From positions 2,976,001-3,040,000 of the forward strand of contig JAGMVK010000003.1 in the NCBI GenBank assembly GCA_020747065.1: 64,000 nucleotides of DNA, read 5' to 3'. A program made the position numbers and the translations under genes. The notes beneath the pieces are model-generated. The model made no database searches and was not told where the DNA came from. It was given only the letters and a program-made list of their open reading frames with translations. Positions 47,047 to 57,408 of the stretch are shown here, in pieces (the stretch's first letter is position 1; each line of letters begins with the position of its first letter). The DNA comes from Cadophora sp. MPI-SDFR-AT-0126 (taxonomy: Eukaryota > Ascomycota > Leotiomycetes > Helotiales > Ploettnerulaceae).

Positions 47047-48561
47047 TCAGAGAAGGATCGTTACATGGCTCTCGACTTTGTGCTTCAGAATCGTCCTGAA
47101 GAGGACTCCGACGAGCTGGAAGTTCGCAGCGGTAGCTAGAGGGCTTTCATCACCATGCACTTCGAGCTTGACTGAGTCGGCGTGGATAAGCTTCTTAGGT
47201 CTGCGAGCACTGTCTTTGGACGAGCGAAGCAATATTGCAAAGTCGAAGGCTTCCTTACATACTCTCTCAAGCAATGCAAATAGCTTGTCTGCCTGGGCCT
47301 GCTCTCCTCCCTCGGGTTTTGGATGCGGCCACAGTGGCGCCATCCACTTCTGGATGGTATCTATCCGCTACCTTCAGCGGTCTCGAGGACTGCAAGCTCA
47401 GGAGAGAAGCACATTTAATGGTGCAGACTCTCCATTCTGCAACTTCTACATCGTGCCCTGCACTACAGGTCAGCATTTTGTGAAGCAGTGTGCATAAGTG
47501 CAGGTGACTTACCTGGCTTCAACTGCATCAAGGCAGTCTCAAACTTGTTGAGCCCACGCTCTAAGTCAACGTCCCCGTTGGAAAATCGTCCATTCCGAAA
47601 CTCTTTTTCTGCAGGAGACTATTCGTGTATGATTTCGAAGAGCATCGCTCGCATCTGATTTCTTTGAGTGGAAAGGTTGATACCAGGCCTCCAGAGTCCA
47701 AAGAAGTCCCGTTTCGTGCCCGGTGCCAAGTCTCTGTAATACCTGGGATTAATCGGCTCTGTCGGGCACAGCTTGTAGGCAACTCTTTGCACCTGTTCTC
47801 GAATGCTGGCAAAGGATCTGACGATCGAGGTGTCATTCATCTGGTCGACCTGATGGCCACCATTCTTGGTCAGCAAGCCTCGAAGCATGGACGCCTGCTC
47901 CTGCAACATTTTATTTTCATCACCCAATTCTGCCAATTGGTCTTTAAGACTTTGTTTCGCTCCCACGACCTTTTCGAGTTGTTCCATTGTCAACTGCTTT
48001 TGCTTCTCTTTATCTTGCCCTAATGTCTCGAGGCGGCTTATTCTTGCCCTCATATTCTCAAGTTGTTCGCCCATTTCCCTTTTTTCTTTCTCCCACTCGC
48101 TGTAGTTGACTAGGTACTCCCGAGATTCGCGAAGTCGTTCGGACTTCTCCAGATCATGTGCTTTGAGAGCTGCTTCCAGGTTTCCTTGAAGTTCCCACAT
48201 CTCACTATTCGACTCGCCTGCTCGGTGGTGAAATCGCTCTGGATTGTCCTGCAGTCGTCAGATATAGGTTTGTATTCAGCTTCGGGGATGGCAGTACCTG
48301 GGCCCTGCGACCACGGCTCCTCGAACGCTCTCGTGTCGGTGTACTGAGACGGATTCCCATCTTGATTTCCTGGACTTCTCGCTCAAAGCTTCTTCGAAGA
48401 TCGCTGAATTCTTTGCTGAGGTGATTGCCTAGCTCGAGGAACTCCGAATGCAGTTGTCGCACCTGCCCCAGGACGTGGAGATCCTGTTGATTCGCTTCCA
48501 CCAGATAATTTTCAAGGCTGCCTGAATCTCCGAAGTCTGACATCACAATGTCTGGGCTCAT
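47047..48561 (-). CDS. Coiled-coil protein of unknown function, one in-frame TAG
   Basis: Exons are 48561-48298, 48248-47513 and 47360-47047; the introns are GTACTG..CAG (49 nt) and GTAAGT..TAG (152 nt). The joins keep frame and give 437 codons before the stop. Exon 1 is acidic and helical and ends in an Arg/Ser-rich patch (RERSRSRGRR). Exon 2 is a long heptad-like coiled coil (EKEKREMGEQLENMRARI, then LTMEQLEKVV), followed by a conserved-looking block with LCPTEPINPRYYRDL. A TAG at 47619-47621 interrupts exon 2, yet the same frame continues for 35 codons into a good donor site and exon 3. The TAG fits a Trp codon hit by CpA-to-TpA mutation on the plus strand. The gene is divergent from the subtilisin gene. 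No function was recognised. Confidence 0.65.
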
Positions 48562-48690
48562 GTTCTGGAATTATGCCTCGTTGGTGAAGCTCGCTGGTCC
48601 CGAAGAGAGCACTCCAGGGTTGGCAAGTCCTATTCGGTTCAAATCGACGACCCGTTGCTAGAAACTCCGAGGGAGATCCCTCTCACATAG

Positions 48691-51113
48691 GCACCGCAAA
48701 CATCATCCACGAGGATTCAGAAGATTGCAAAGTTAGGGTACCATCGCCTTGAGTTGAAGGTTGAAAGTGGTCGGCTTTGGAAACTGAAATCTGAGAGGTG
48801 CAGCTTTCAGGTGGACAGGACAGAAACCAAAATCTCCCTTGATCAGGTAACTTCGTTCCGATTTACTACTGCAGAACTAATCAATTGAGGTCAGTTCATC
48901 AAAGACGGCTCACGATCTCTGACCGAGAAAACTAAGCGAATTCTGGCTGTTCTGCTCAGCTATACGGTCCTTCACTTGCAAGGAACTCCATGGCTACAAT
49001 CTTCGTGGGGATCTTCGAATATTATATTCTTCCGGACCACAGCTTCAATTATTCCTCTCAAACCCTTCATCCAAGTTCAGCTTGTACAAGAAGACCCACT
49101 CGATGGTAGCTTCGTGATGGACCAAGGTGGAATGGCCGAGGGGTGGCGAGCAGCGGGCTTCGATGGAACTGGTCAAGATGTGGACGATGTAGACCCGGAT
49201 GATATCGATCCGGATGACATCGACCCTGATGATCTCGTTCTCCATCACTGCCCAGCTGTAGTCACCCTCGCAATCATGCTGATGGAGCTGTATTTAGCGA
49301 CACCGTTTGAAGTACTGGCAAAGAAGTACAACATTGAACTATCAGGTGGACGGCAAAGCCCCACGATATCCATCGATGCCGATTTGATCTTTCAAGAGTG
49401 CAAGTCAGAGATTCCAGAGAATTCTCAATTCAGATATGCTGTGGAGAAGTGTTTGGACCCGAAGACTTGGCAGGATGACGAAGGCAAGAAGCTGGAACCC
49501 GAAGCTTTAAGGACTGCAATATATCGAGAAATTGTTCGGCCTCTAGAAGATGAGCTGAGCCAAGCTTTCAGCTATATATCGATCGATGAACTGGACAAGA
49601 TCGCACAGACTCTGGACTTTGGCAGCTGGGGTCAGACTATACAAAAGCAGCAAGAAAATGCCTCTTTGCCATCCCAGTCTCTAGAGTTGTACAGACCTGC
49701 CCATGATTTTCGGTACGGCAATGTCGCGGAACCATTCAGAGATTCTCAGCAGCTCCACAAGCACGAGATTGGGTATCATGCTGCTGGTTTTTCGGCCACC
49801 ATAGCACTCAATCCAAGTAAGAGCGGTCATATAGACTACAAAAGCTCAAATTTTTTCGATGATGAGACCATTTCTGAAGACCATTCCCGCGAAGCGTAAG
49901 TCGTTCCTGAGATTCAGAAGTTAATTTCGCTGAAAAACAAGTCAGATGCTTGAAGTACATGAATTGGAAAAGAGATTATCAGAGTGTATACGAGAAGTTC
50001 GTAGAGAGACCATTTCAGCATCGGCCACAAACACCCATCAAGATAGCAATTCTTGACACTGGGGTTGATCTAAACCACCCAGACATGGATGCTCGCGATC
50101 ATCAGATCAAAGGCAAATACAACTGGACCAGCGAACGATTCAGAAAGATGGTTCACGATAATAATGGCCATGGCACGCATACCGCAGGTCTCCTTCTTGA
50201 CTATGCCCCCGATGCAGAATTGTACATCGCGAAAATCGCCGAGACGAAACCTTCCAGTCCAGAAATTATAGCAAAAGTTCGCTAACGACTGTCTCCTCTC
50301 AGGATTTCAAGCTAACATCGCAAACAGGCTATCGACCACACTGTAAATACGTGGCAAGTCGACATAATCTCAATGTCCTTCGGCTTTCCAACGAGCGACA
50401 TCCCAGGCTACCCGCTACTCGAAGAAGCCATCGCTAAAGCCTACTCCAAAAACATCCTTCTCTTTGCAGCCGCATCCAACAGCGGCGGAAACCTCGACCG
50501 CGCATACCCGGCCCGCGATCAGAACGTTATCTGCATCCATTCCACCGATGCGAATGGTAACCGCTCAAACTTCAGCCCGACCGCACTCTCCAATGACACC
50601 AATATCGCCACCATAGGAGAAGCGGTGGAATCTGCATGGCCTGTGCATCTTTGTGACGGAGAAGCGAACCCGACGTTTGTAAAATACAAGAGCGGGACGT
50701 CATATGCGACCCCAATTGCGGTGGGTATCGCGGCGTTCTTGCTTCAATATGCTAAATTGCATTTGAGTAGCGAACAAGCGGAGAAGATGAGACGGCAATC
50801 GAGGATGAAAGCTGTGTTGAGGAGGATTGCCCAGAAGGGATTGGAGACGAAGGGGAGGGACGATTACCACTATGTGGCGCTGAGTTTGTATTCTGACAAT
50901 TTGTTTGGAAAGTCAGAGGCTTTTACGAGAGATACGATTAATGATGGTGAGTATTCTTCGAATTCTTTCCCCCCTCCCCCTTTGGTTTGACTTGGCGGCA
51001 TTGATGTCGAACTTACCATACCCGAATGTTTTTCCTTCCATATTTTGGTTCCTCATCTTCACCAATGAAAAAGCTAACTTGGAATTCTCGCTCAAGTTTT
51101 GAATAATTCTTGA
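48691..51113 (+). CDS. DUF7580-like plus subtilisin-like (S8) serine protease
   Basis: Exons supported by splice sites and frame are 48691-48846, 48895-49895, 49946-50276, 50328-50946 and 51097-51113; reading through the last intron would instead stop at 50990. The N-terminal half has DUF7580-type features: ESGRLWKLKSE, LQGTPWLQSSW, HHCPAVVTLAIMLMEL and an acidic DPDD repeat. The C-terminal half is an S8 catalytic domain with the full triad: AILDTGVD (Asp), NGHGTHTAG (His) and SGTSYATPIA (Ser), plus AASNSGG for the oxyanion Asn. No signal peptide or propeptide is visible, so a cytosolic enzyme is likely. The first coding exon is not resolved; only about 130 bp separate it from the divergent coiled-coil gene. 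It converges on the gasdermin-like gene. Confidence 0.85.
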
Positions 51114-51315
51114 GATACCCAGAGACCTATTGGCAACGGATTAATGACTATTCAATGACATACGAAAGCATAAGCTGTTATATAATCTCAGTTTCTTAAA
51201 TTCCATAATTCAACTGCTGTCATGCTCAATCATCATATCATAAAGTCGTAAATTCATTCCAGACATCCAGCCCCGTATATCCCATCTTCCTACAATTTCA
51301 TCATCCCAAGACCGC

Positions 51316-52520
51316 CTACTCATCCTCCTCTTCTGCCACCTCTCCACCATCCGGAACAGCACACTTCACCACCTCGTCCCCATCCCGCAATTCCTTCTCC
51401 ACACATCCTTCCTCTTCAACATCGACCTCCCCCTCCAAAATCTCAAACTCATCCTCTGCCTCGGCCCTCACCTCATTCCTCAGCATCGCACCCTTCTTAT
51501 ACATCTCCTCCTTGCCCACCTGAATCTCCTTCGCTTCACCAGTCTCGCTCTTCCTGACTTTGACGCTCACTTTGCTGACACGAAATGCGAACACGAAATC
51601 ACTACTTCCTTCCCAGGATTCAGAAGCTTTACGGTCGTGTTGCGAGGAGACGGAGGGACCACCGCCCACGGGGACGAGACCACCGGACCAGATTGTTCCT
51701 GGAGGTGAGCAAGAGCGTCAGTGGTGCGTTCACTACTTCCCAATTGGTAAGGCAAGGTGCTTATTCAATCTTCGAAGCACAAGTCAATGCAAATGCAAAG
51801 GGGAGTATCAAAGATGGAGGAAGCTCTGATCACTGATCGAAGTATGCCATACAACTCAATGCATAATCACAAAAAATATAAAAAGGAGAGAGGACGCACC
51901 ATCAACACTAACACCCACCTCCCCACCCACACCCCTCTCCCTCCCCGACTTCCCCTTCGCCCCCCTAACAACCTTAATCCCGGTAACGACATACACCGAT
52001 TTCCTCATCCTAGACTTCTCCAGATACCGACGGACAGCTGGTGATGTCACCACAGTTTGGAGATACTCCTCTGAAGGGACGAACTGCGTTGTTTCGAGGG
52101 TATCGAATGTAAAGTCGTCGGATGTGTTATTCGAGGTGTTGGCAGCGAGCGTGACGTCTATGCCTAGGATTGAGAGGAAGTTTGTTAGGATGGAGAAGTT
52201 GCCTGAGCGGAGCTTTTCCCTTGAGAACTTCACGGAGGTTTTGGCGCTTGAGATGGTAGATGCGAGATCAGGCCTATCTCGTACTTAGCAAGTATTTATG
52301 CCTCCCAAACGAGGTTCAAGATATATGAGGTTGTGACATAATTATAATTTGACATTAATGGAGCTATGGAATAGAAGAATGATGAGACATACGGTGCAGT
52401 GAAAAGCGCTCTTTCTGGCGTCTTGATGGATGTTATTACGTTCCCCAATTTGATTGGTCCTTCAGGTGGGAAATCCCATGTCGGGGCGTAGAAGTAGTAC
52501 AATGTTTGGTTCGCCATCAT
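51316..52520 (-). CDS. Candidate fungal gasdermin-like (HET-Q1/RCD-1-type) protein
   Basis: Three exons, 52520-52393, 52246-51900 and 51698-51316, join in frame through GT-AG introns of 146 and 201 nt and give 285 residues. The N-terminal region has a PTWDFPPEGPIKLG stretch. The middle has FDTLETTQFVPSEEYL, then RKSVYVVTGIKVVRGAK. Near residue 180-195 an EGSSDFVFAFRVSKVSV strand ends the beta-rich part. The C-terminal about 75 residues form a highly acidic tail ending EVAEEEDE. I associate this arrangement from memory with fungal gasdermin-like proteins, which are 250-290 residues long and activated when a protease removes a short C-terminal piece. The neighbouring convergent S8 protease fits that pairing. 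The assignment rests on recall plus context and is not verified. Confidence 0.5.
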
Positions 52521-53010
52521 TCCATAAATGAAGTTAGAGCTGGGATTGAATCGAATCAACAGGCACAATAAAGGGATGAGCGAGTGAGTCTGGTCAGAAT
52601 CCTTTCAACGATCATAAGAACGAATTTGGAAGGCTGAAGAGCTGAAAGATGGAGCATGGAGATGCGTTGTAAGAGCTAAGCGACTACTCTTCGGCTAGCT
52701 GTATCTGGTTTAGCCTTATTTGGTTGTCCTCCCCCTTCTTCCTTTGAAAAGGGGTAAGTGGGTCACTTCTAAGCGAGAAATGCAACAGTGAGAAGCTGGA
52801 TTGTTTACTTTCATTGCTCTATCTACCTACATAAACCTGCTAGCCAGCCCGTTGCGTCTGCATTCTTCAAATAGAAATACCATGCCTGGTGTTAAATTCA
52901 CGTCCATAACGCCTTCCAAGTCTGGTATCTCCTTCTTTCCTTCAAATCCCGCCCTATAGTTCCATTCCGAGTTCGTGCTGTTCATATCTCCACCAACGAA
53001 ACCCCACCAT
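52521..53010. other. Promoter region of the gasdermin-like gene and 3' flank of the J-protein gene
   Basis: I see no coding frame beyond the last exon of the neighbouring J-protein gene. CT-rich patches near 52725-52750 are the only notable feature. Confidence 0.4.
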
Positions 53011-53936
53011 TCAGATACCAACCGCATGGCTAAAAACCTTCGCAGCAAGCTGACTCAAAAGCTTCCCCTTAGCATCCTGCGGCAACTCCTGAAAGACTAC
53101 TAAAGCATTAGAATACGCTGCGAATCCCGGAAATCATTCAAACATACCAGCATAAACACTCTTCCCCTTAGCATCCCTCACGGCACCAAGCCTATTCCCC
53201 GCGACAGCACCAGCAACCATGCCCCCAAAATTCGCGACGATAAACCCCATCGCACCACCGCTCAATCCTCCCACGACACTCCAAAACTTGCCCGTCGGCA
53301 CACCCCCACTCTCCGCCATCCCCTCCTCCCTCAACATCTCCTCAAACACATCCCCAAACTGCTCATTCCCAAACTTCTGCTCCTCCTCCTTATTCTTCGC
53401 CTTGGCCCCAAACCCAAAAGAACTCCAAGGGAAGCCGCCGGCCGCACGAGCGTCCTCGCCGGGGTCGGGGACGGTGGAATCATCGTCGGAGTCGTAGGCT
53501 GTCGATGCGGTTGAGGCGCCAGAGCCGAAACCGTGGTATTTGCGGGCGGAGTCGTAGTCGGAGCGTCGTGAGGGGTCGGAGAGCGTGTAGTAGGCGTCGT
53601 TTATTAGTTGGAATTTACGGGTGCGCTCTGCGCGGTCGGGGGAGTCAGAGGCTACGCGATCGGGGTGCGTCTTGAGTGCTGCTCTGAAGGTTTGGTGTTA
53701 GCTTGGATTGCGTCCTGGTTGGTGGTGGAAGGGATGCTTGGAGGGAAAGCTTGGGTTTGTATGGAAGATAGGGAAAGGGTAGTACCTTTTGTATGCATCT
53801 CGAATCTGCTGCTGGGAAGCCGACGAGGGTATTCCCAAGGCCGCATCTGTAATGATTAGTATTTTTCTTCCTCAAGAATCCCAATCAGAAGGCTGACGAG
53901 GCTGTACTTACAATAATCAACTGGAAGGCCAGTCAT
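53011..53936 (-). CDS. J-domain (DnaJ-like) protein with Gly-rich C-terminal segment
   Basis: Four exons, 53936-53912, 53846-53786, 53683-53148 and 53099-53011, join in frame with GT-AG introns (48-102 nt) to give 236 residues. The J domain occupies the N-terminus: VDYYAALGIPSSAS, IRDAYKRAALKTHPDR with the invariant HPD, and FQLINDAYYTLSDPSRR. A Ser/Asp linker follows. A hydrophobic Gly-rich segment (GGLSGGAMGFIVANFGG) then resembles the glycine-zipper or membrane segment found in many fungal J proteins. It likely stimulates an Hsp70 in the cytosol or at a membrane. No signal peptide is seen. Location is inference. Confidence 0.88.
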
Positions 53937-54666
53937 GTTGACCTCCTATTTCTCTTCGTCTCTTGATTGATAGACTGACTTGTGATATCCAATAGAGAAT
54001 TCGCAGGTCAGAATGCTTGAAGAAGAGGCAAAAACAGGTAGGAATGAGACAAGGTGAAGTGAGTTCTACCCCTCGGATGTTACACCAGCTTGCCTGCCCT
54101 TGCTGCCACTATCTCATGCGTCACTGATCGTGGCGGTGCACTTCCCGACACGCTAAAAAGATAAAGCCACATCTCCGTTGTGATTCCCGCTATCCCAAAT
54201 TGCCTCTAGCTTAAAAACCTCCATTCTGACCCCTGTCCCTACTCGGCTCCTGACTCTCACCGCCAAAATGGGCTGGGAAAATATTAGAGGGGCTGGGGTT
54301 GGTTAGATCTGGAGCTGATATCCCAAGCTTCACTTCCACTTCAACAGCTCCACAGCCTTCAACCTCGAATTTTTTTGCTGCCCAACAATAAGTGGCCCTG
54401 ACTCGCAAGCTCGATTGGAAAGGTAGAATTGCTTTTGCCTCGATATCACACATATACATCGGCGATTCTATGCCGTTGATTGATCAAATCAACCGGTATT
54501 TCATCTGCACAAATCGCAATCTTTCGGTGTAGTCCAAGCTCAAGCTCTCCAACCAACCACCAACAAAGCTACAATTCGGACCAATTCTGAGTTCCGAATT
54601 CTAAGCAACAAAGACCCAATCAATTCAAACCCAACAGATAGATACAGGAGCTCAATTCAAGACAAG
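53937..54666. other. Divergent promoter region
   Basis: The region separates the leftward J-protein gene and the rightward Gly-rich membrane-protein gene. An 82-codon ATG-initiated minus-strand frame (54211-54459) is present but has no family signal, and I do not call it. Confidence 0.4.
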
Positions 54667-55365
54667 ATGGGTTGGTTCGACGGCGTCTCAGAAATAGGTT
54701 CTACCTCCTCGCACCACCACCGCAAGAGCAGCAGCAAACACCACGGGCGCTCATCGCACGACTCTCCGCGCGCGAGTTCCATCTTTGGAGGAGGGGATCA
54801 CAGACATAATTCCTCGAGGAGTTCGTTCTTCGGTATGTTATTATCCCCGTCTCTAATCCTCCGAATCCTGTACCTCCGTACGAGCGTCTAATCTGACCTC
54901 TCCTGGGAATATACAGGCTTCACCAACACCCACCGCTCCTCCTCCTCGGCCTACAAGCGCTCCCCGCGCTCGGGGTACCTCTCCCGCATGTACCACAAAC
55001 TCCGGCGCCTCCTCCGCGATCTAGTCTACTACATGAAAAAGCACCCCATGAAAGTCTTCATCCTGGTCATCATGCCCTTGATCACAGGCGGCGCTCTCAC
55101 CGGACTGCTGGCGAAATTCGGGATCAGGTTGCCGGCTGGGGTTGAGAGGATGTTTGGGATGGCGGGGGGTGGAGGTGGGGGAAGTGGGTTTGGGCGGAGT
55201 GGGTACGGATATGGCGTTGGGAGGGGGAGGGATGGGGGCATGCAGTTTGAGAGGACGCATGTGGAGGGGAGTGGGAGTTTGGGTGCTTTGGGCGGGTTGG
55301 GGAGTGTGCTTGGTGGCATGGGTGGTATGGGTGGTGCGGTTAGTTTGGCGAAGATGTTCATGTGA
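54667..55365 (+). CDS. Small membrane protein, Ser/His-rich N-terminus and Gly-rich C-terminus
   Basis: Exons 54667-54832 and 54917-55365 join in frame over an 84-nt GTATGT..ACAG intron, giving 204 residues. The N-terminal 75 residues are rich in Ser, His and Arg. A basic amphipathic stretch (MYHKLRRLLRDLVYYMKKH) leads into one transmembrane helix near residues 101-121 (VFILVIMPLITGGALTGLL). The last 75 residues are almost pure Gly-rich sequence with GMAGGGGGGSGFG. It looks like a single-pass protein. I recognise the general type from filamentous fungi but no function. The ATG has an AAG-ATG-GG context with a purine at -3. Confidence 0.8.
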
Positions 55366-56005
55366 GAAGGGACTTCTGGGAGGTGGATCGGACAGAGGAA
55401 AGGTTGAAGGGGTAGAGCTATGAATGTGGGAAATGAGACGGATTGATGGGGTGGAGGAGCAAGAGGAAGACTGACATCAAGCGATGATTTAGATATTGGA
55501 TATTTCGTTATTTTTCTTTTGGCGTAAGGCGTACTTGGATACCATGTTCTCACGAGAACCAGCTTAAGAGGCAAGAAGGATGAACGGACGGCTTTCTCAT
55601 TTCTCATTATCTTTATAACGATAACAGACGAATCGACCAGCACCCAGAATGCAAAATTCGGATGTGTTCTTATTTCCATGTCTAGTACAGATAACTGAGA
55701 CTGGTGGATTACGGCCAATTATAAGATATAGATTCGAATAAAGTTCACTTGAAAACTTCCCGTTCGGTTCGAAATGTGTGATCTTGTATTTATTAATTAC
55801 CACATATTTGGTCTCACGTAGAGAGAGCTTCGAGAGCTCTAGGAAAAGGCAGACTTGGAGAGAAATAGAAATACCATTAAAAGCAAAGTAAATCGTCTAT
55901 AATGCAATACCATGCATGAATGCAATTCAAGTCCAATAACACAAAAGCAAGAAGTTCCCACCACCCACAGCACGCCTTCCAAGAACCATCAGCCAAGCAA
56001 CCGTG
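55366..56005. other. 3' intergenic region between convergent genes
   Basis: I see no gene here. Antisense frames overlapping the Gly-rich coding exon are shadows. AT-rich stretches near 55500 and 55860 may hold the two polyadenylation regions. Confidence 0.4.
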
Positions 56006-57382
56006 CTACCTCTTCCCCTTCTTCCTCCCCGCAACCGGCTTCCTCGCCACCGCCTTCTCCTTCTCACGCTCCCTCTCCCTGTCCCGTTCAGTCTCCCTCT
56101 CCTCCACAAAAACCTGAACCCCATTGCCCAAATCATCACTCTCGTCTTCTTCTTCAGAACTGCTATCGAACGCACCGGGGCCGCGCGATGAGCGATGTCG
56201 AAGAGTTGGGTCTGAGGAAGCAGCCGGGAAGCGTGATTGGCTTTGAGATGACGGAGGGTAGCCAGGTGGTGTGCGGCGAATGGAGGAGTACGTGATATCT
56301 GCTGGATTGGACACGTTGCGCCTGCCTTGTTGGGCTTGTTGTTGATATTGGCTGGGAATTGGTGGAGGGGCGTCAGACGAGATCTGGTAGTCGAAGGGAT
56401 CGACCATGAAGCCTTGAGAGTGCGAAGATGCAGCCGAACTTCGCCGCGAGTTTGTAGGTTGCCAGTCTGCTTCGTCTGGGAGAGGACGGCGGGAGCCATT
56501 GCTTGATGAAGAGGCTGGACGCATGCCTTCTGAGAAATGGCGAGAGTTTGGAGGTTGCTGGTGTGAGAAATACGGGATGGGAGGAGGTTGGCCACGAAGT
56601 TGTTGGGTTGTTGCTGAGCGAGGGCGTGAGGGCGAATTGCGGCTTGGAGGTTGCGAACTCGAAAGAGAGCTGTTGGAGGGGTAAGTTCCCAAGGGGGCGT
56701 AAGCAAGGCCATCAGGTCCGGCCACGAGCATCCCTGGTGGATTGGAGGCTGCTGAAGGATGCGGTACCTCGTCGGATCGTCTTGATCTTGTCTTGTCTCT
56801 ACGGCTGCTAGGTCGACTGTTTGGTCGACTGATAACTTCCGCAGCGGCTGTAATTGGAATTGAGATCCTGTCGCTCCGTCGCCTCTTTTCCCTGTCACTC
56901 CCACCACTCGAACCACTTTCCTTTTGTGCTTTGGCCGTTGCAGCAGCTTGCATACGCTTTCGACGGTTCTCCAACGCATTCAACTCGTCCTGATTAAGTT
57001 TCACCTCTCGCTTCCCCTTTTCTTGAGCCCGTCTAATCCGTGCAAGAGCAGACTGAACAAGCGCCTCCTCTTTATCCCGCAAAGCAATTTGCAAAGCATC
57101 TGTTCCCTCGAACTCGGACTCTGCTGAGTTCTCAGAAGAATCTTCCGAATCGCCAAATGCATAACTCCGTCTAGCCCTAGATGAGGCCAAATCGACACCC
57201 GTAAAATGAAGTGGATCGCTGGAAAATCGCTTTTTCTCGTAATTCAAACCAACGCCCTGTGTATCTGTATCGTCGCTGTCGAGCTCTTCCACGCGAGCCT
57301 CGTTCCAAAATCCTTGTTCTCGCTCCCACTGCCGCCTCCTCCTGCTCCCCTTCGCCCCCGGTGGTCTTCCCCATGAGGGCAC
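56006..57382 (-). CDS. Basic, Ser/Arg/Pro-rich disordered protein, unknown function
   Basis: A single long frame of 458 codons ends at 56006. It opens with PSWGRPPGAKG and VEELDSDDTDTQGVG, then has a helical charged part (LIQ-like ALRDKEEALVQSALARIRRA and LNQDELNALENRRKRM). A long Ser/Pro/Gln-rich disordered stretch follows, then an acidic cluster (SSSEEEDESDD) and an alternating RETERDREREREKEK tail. The first codon of the frame is GTG and no in-frame ATG lies before residue 150, so a 5' exon is missing from this model. It would have to lie in or beyond the adjacent PRA1 gene, only 26 bp upstream. Composition suggests an RNA- or chromatin-associated protein, which is inference only. Confidence 0.7.
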   Translation of the reverse strand: MPSWGRPPGAKGSRRRRQWEREQGFWNEARVEELDSDDTDTQGVGLNYEKKRFSSDPLHFTGVDLASSRARRSYAFGDSEDSSENSAESEFEGTDALQIALRDKEEALVQSALARIRRAQEKGKREVKLNQDELNALENRRKRMQAAATAKAQKESGSSGGSDREKRRRSDRISIPITAAAEVISRPNSRPSSRRDKTRSRRSDEVPHPSAASNPPGMLVAGPDGLAYAPLGTYPSNSSLSSSQPPSRNSPSRPRSATTQQLRGQPPPIPYFSHQQPPNSRHFSEGMRPASSSSNGSRRPLPDEADWQPTNSRRSSAASSHSQGFMVDPFDYQISSDAPPPIPSQYQQQAQQGRRNVSNPADITYSSIRRTPPGYPPSSQSQSRFPAASSDPTLRHRSSRGPGAFDSSSEEEDESDDLGNGVQVFVEERETERDREREREKEKAVARKPVAGRKKGKR

Positions 57383-57408
57383 AAATTTGGGAGATCGCGG
57401 CCGACCAT

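Noticed and set aside
47267..47476. Alternative third-exon frame for the coiled-coil gene
   Set aside because: It joins exon 2 only with a shorter intron and ends quickly in basic low-complexity sequence. The chosen acceptor at 47360/47361 leads into a 104-codon helical segment.
55029..55718. 229-codon minus-strand frame rich in Pro
   Set aside because: It is the complement of the Gly-rich C-terminal exon of the 54667-55365 gene.
55927..56979. 350-codon minus-strand frame
   Set aside because: It overlaps the 458-codon frame in another phase. The longer frame has protein-like acidic, helical and repeat segments in a sensible order.
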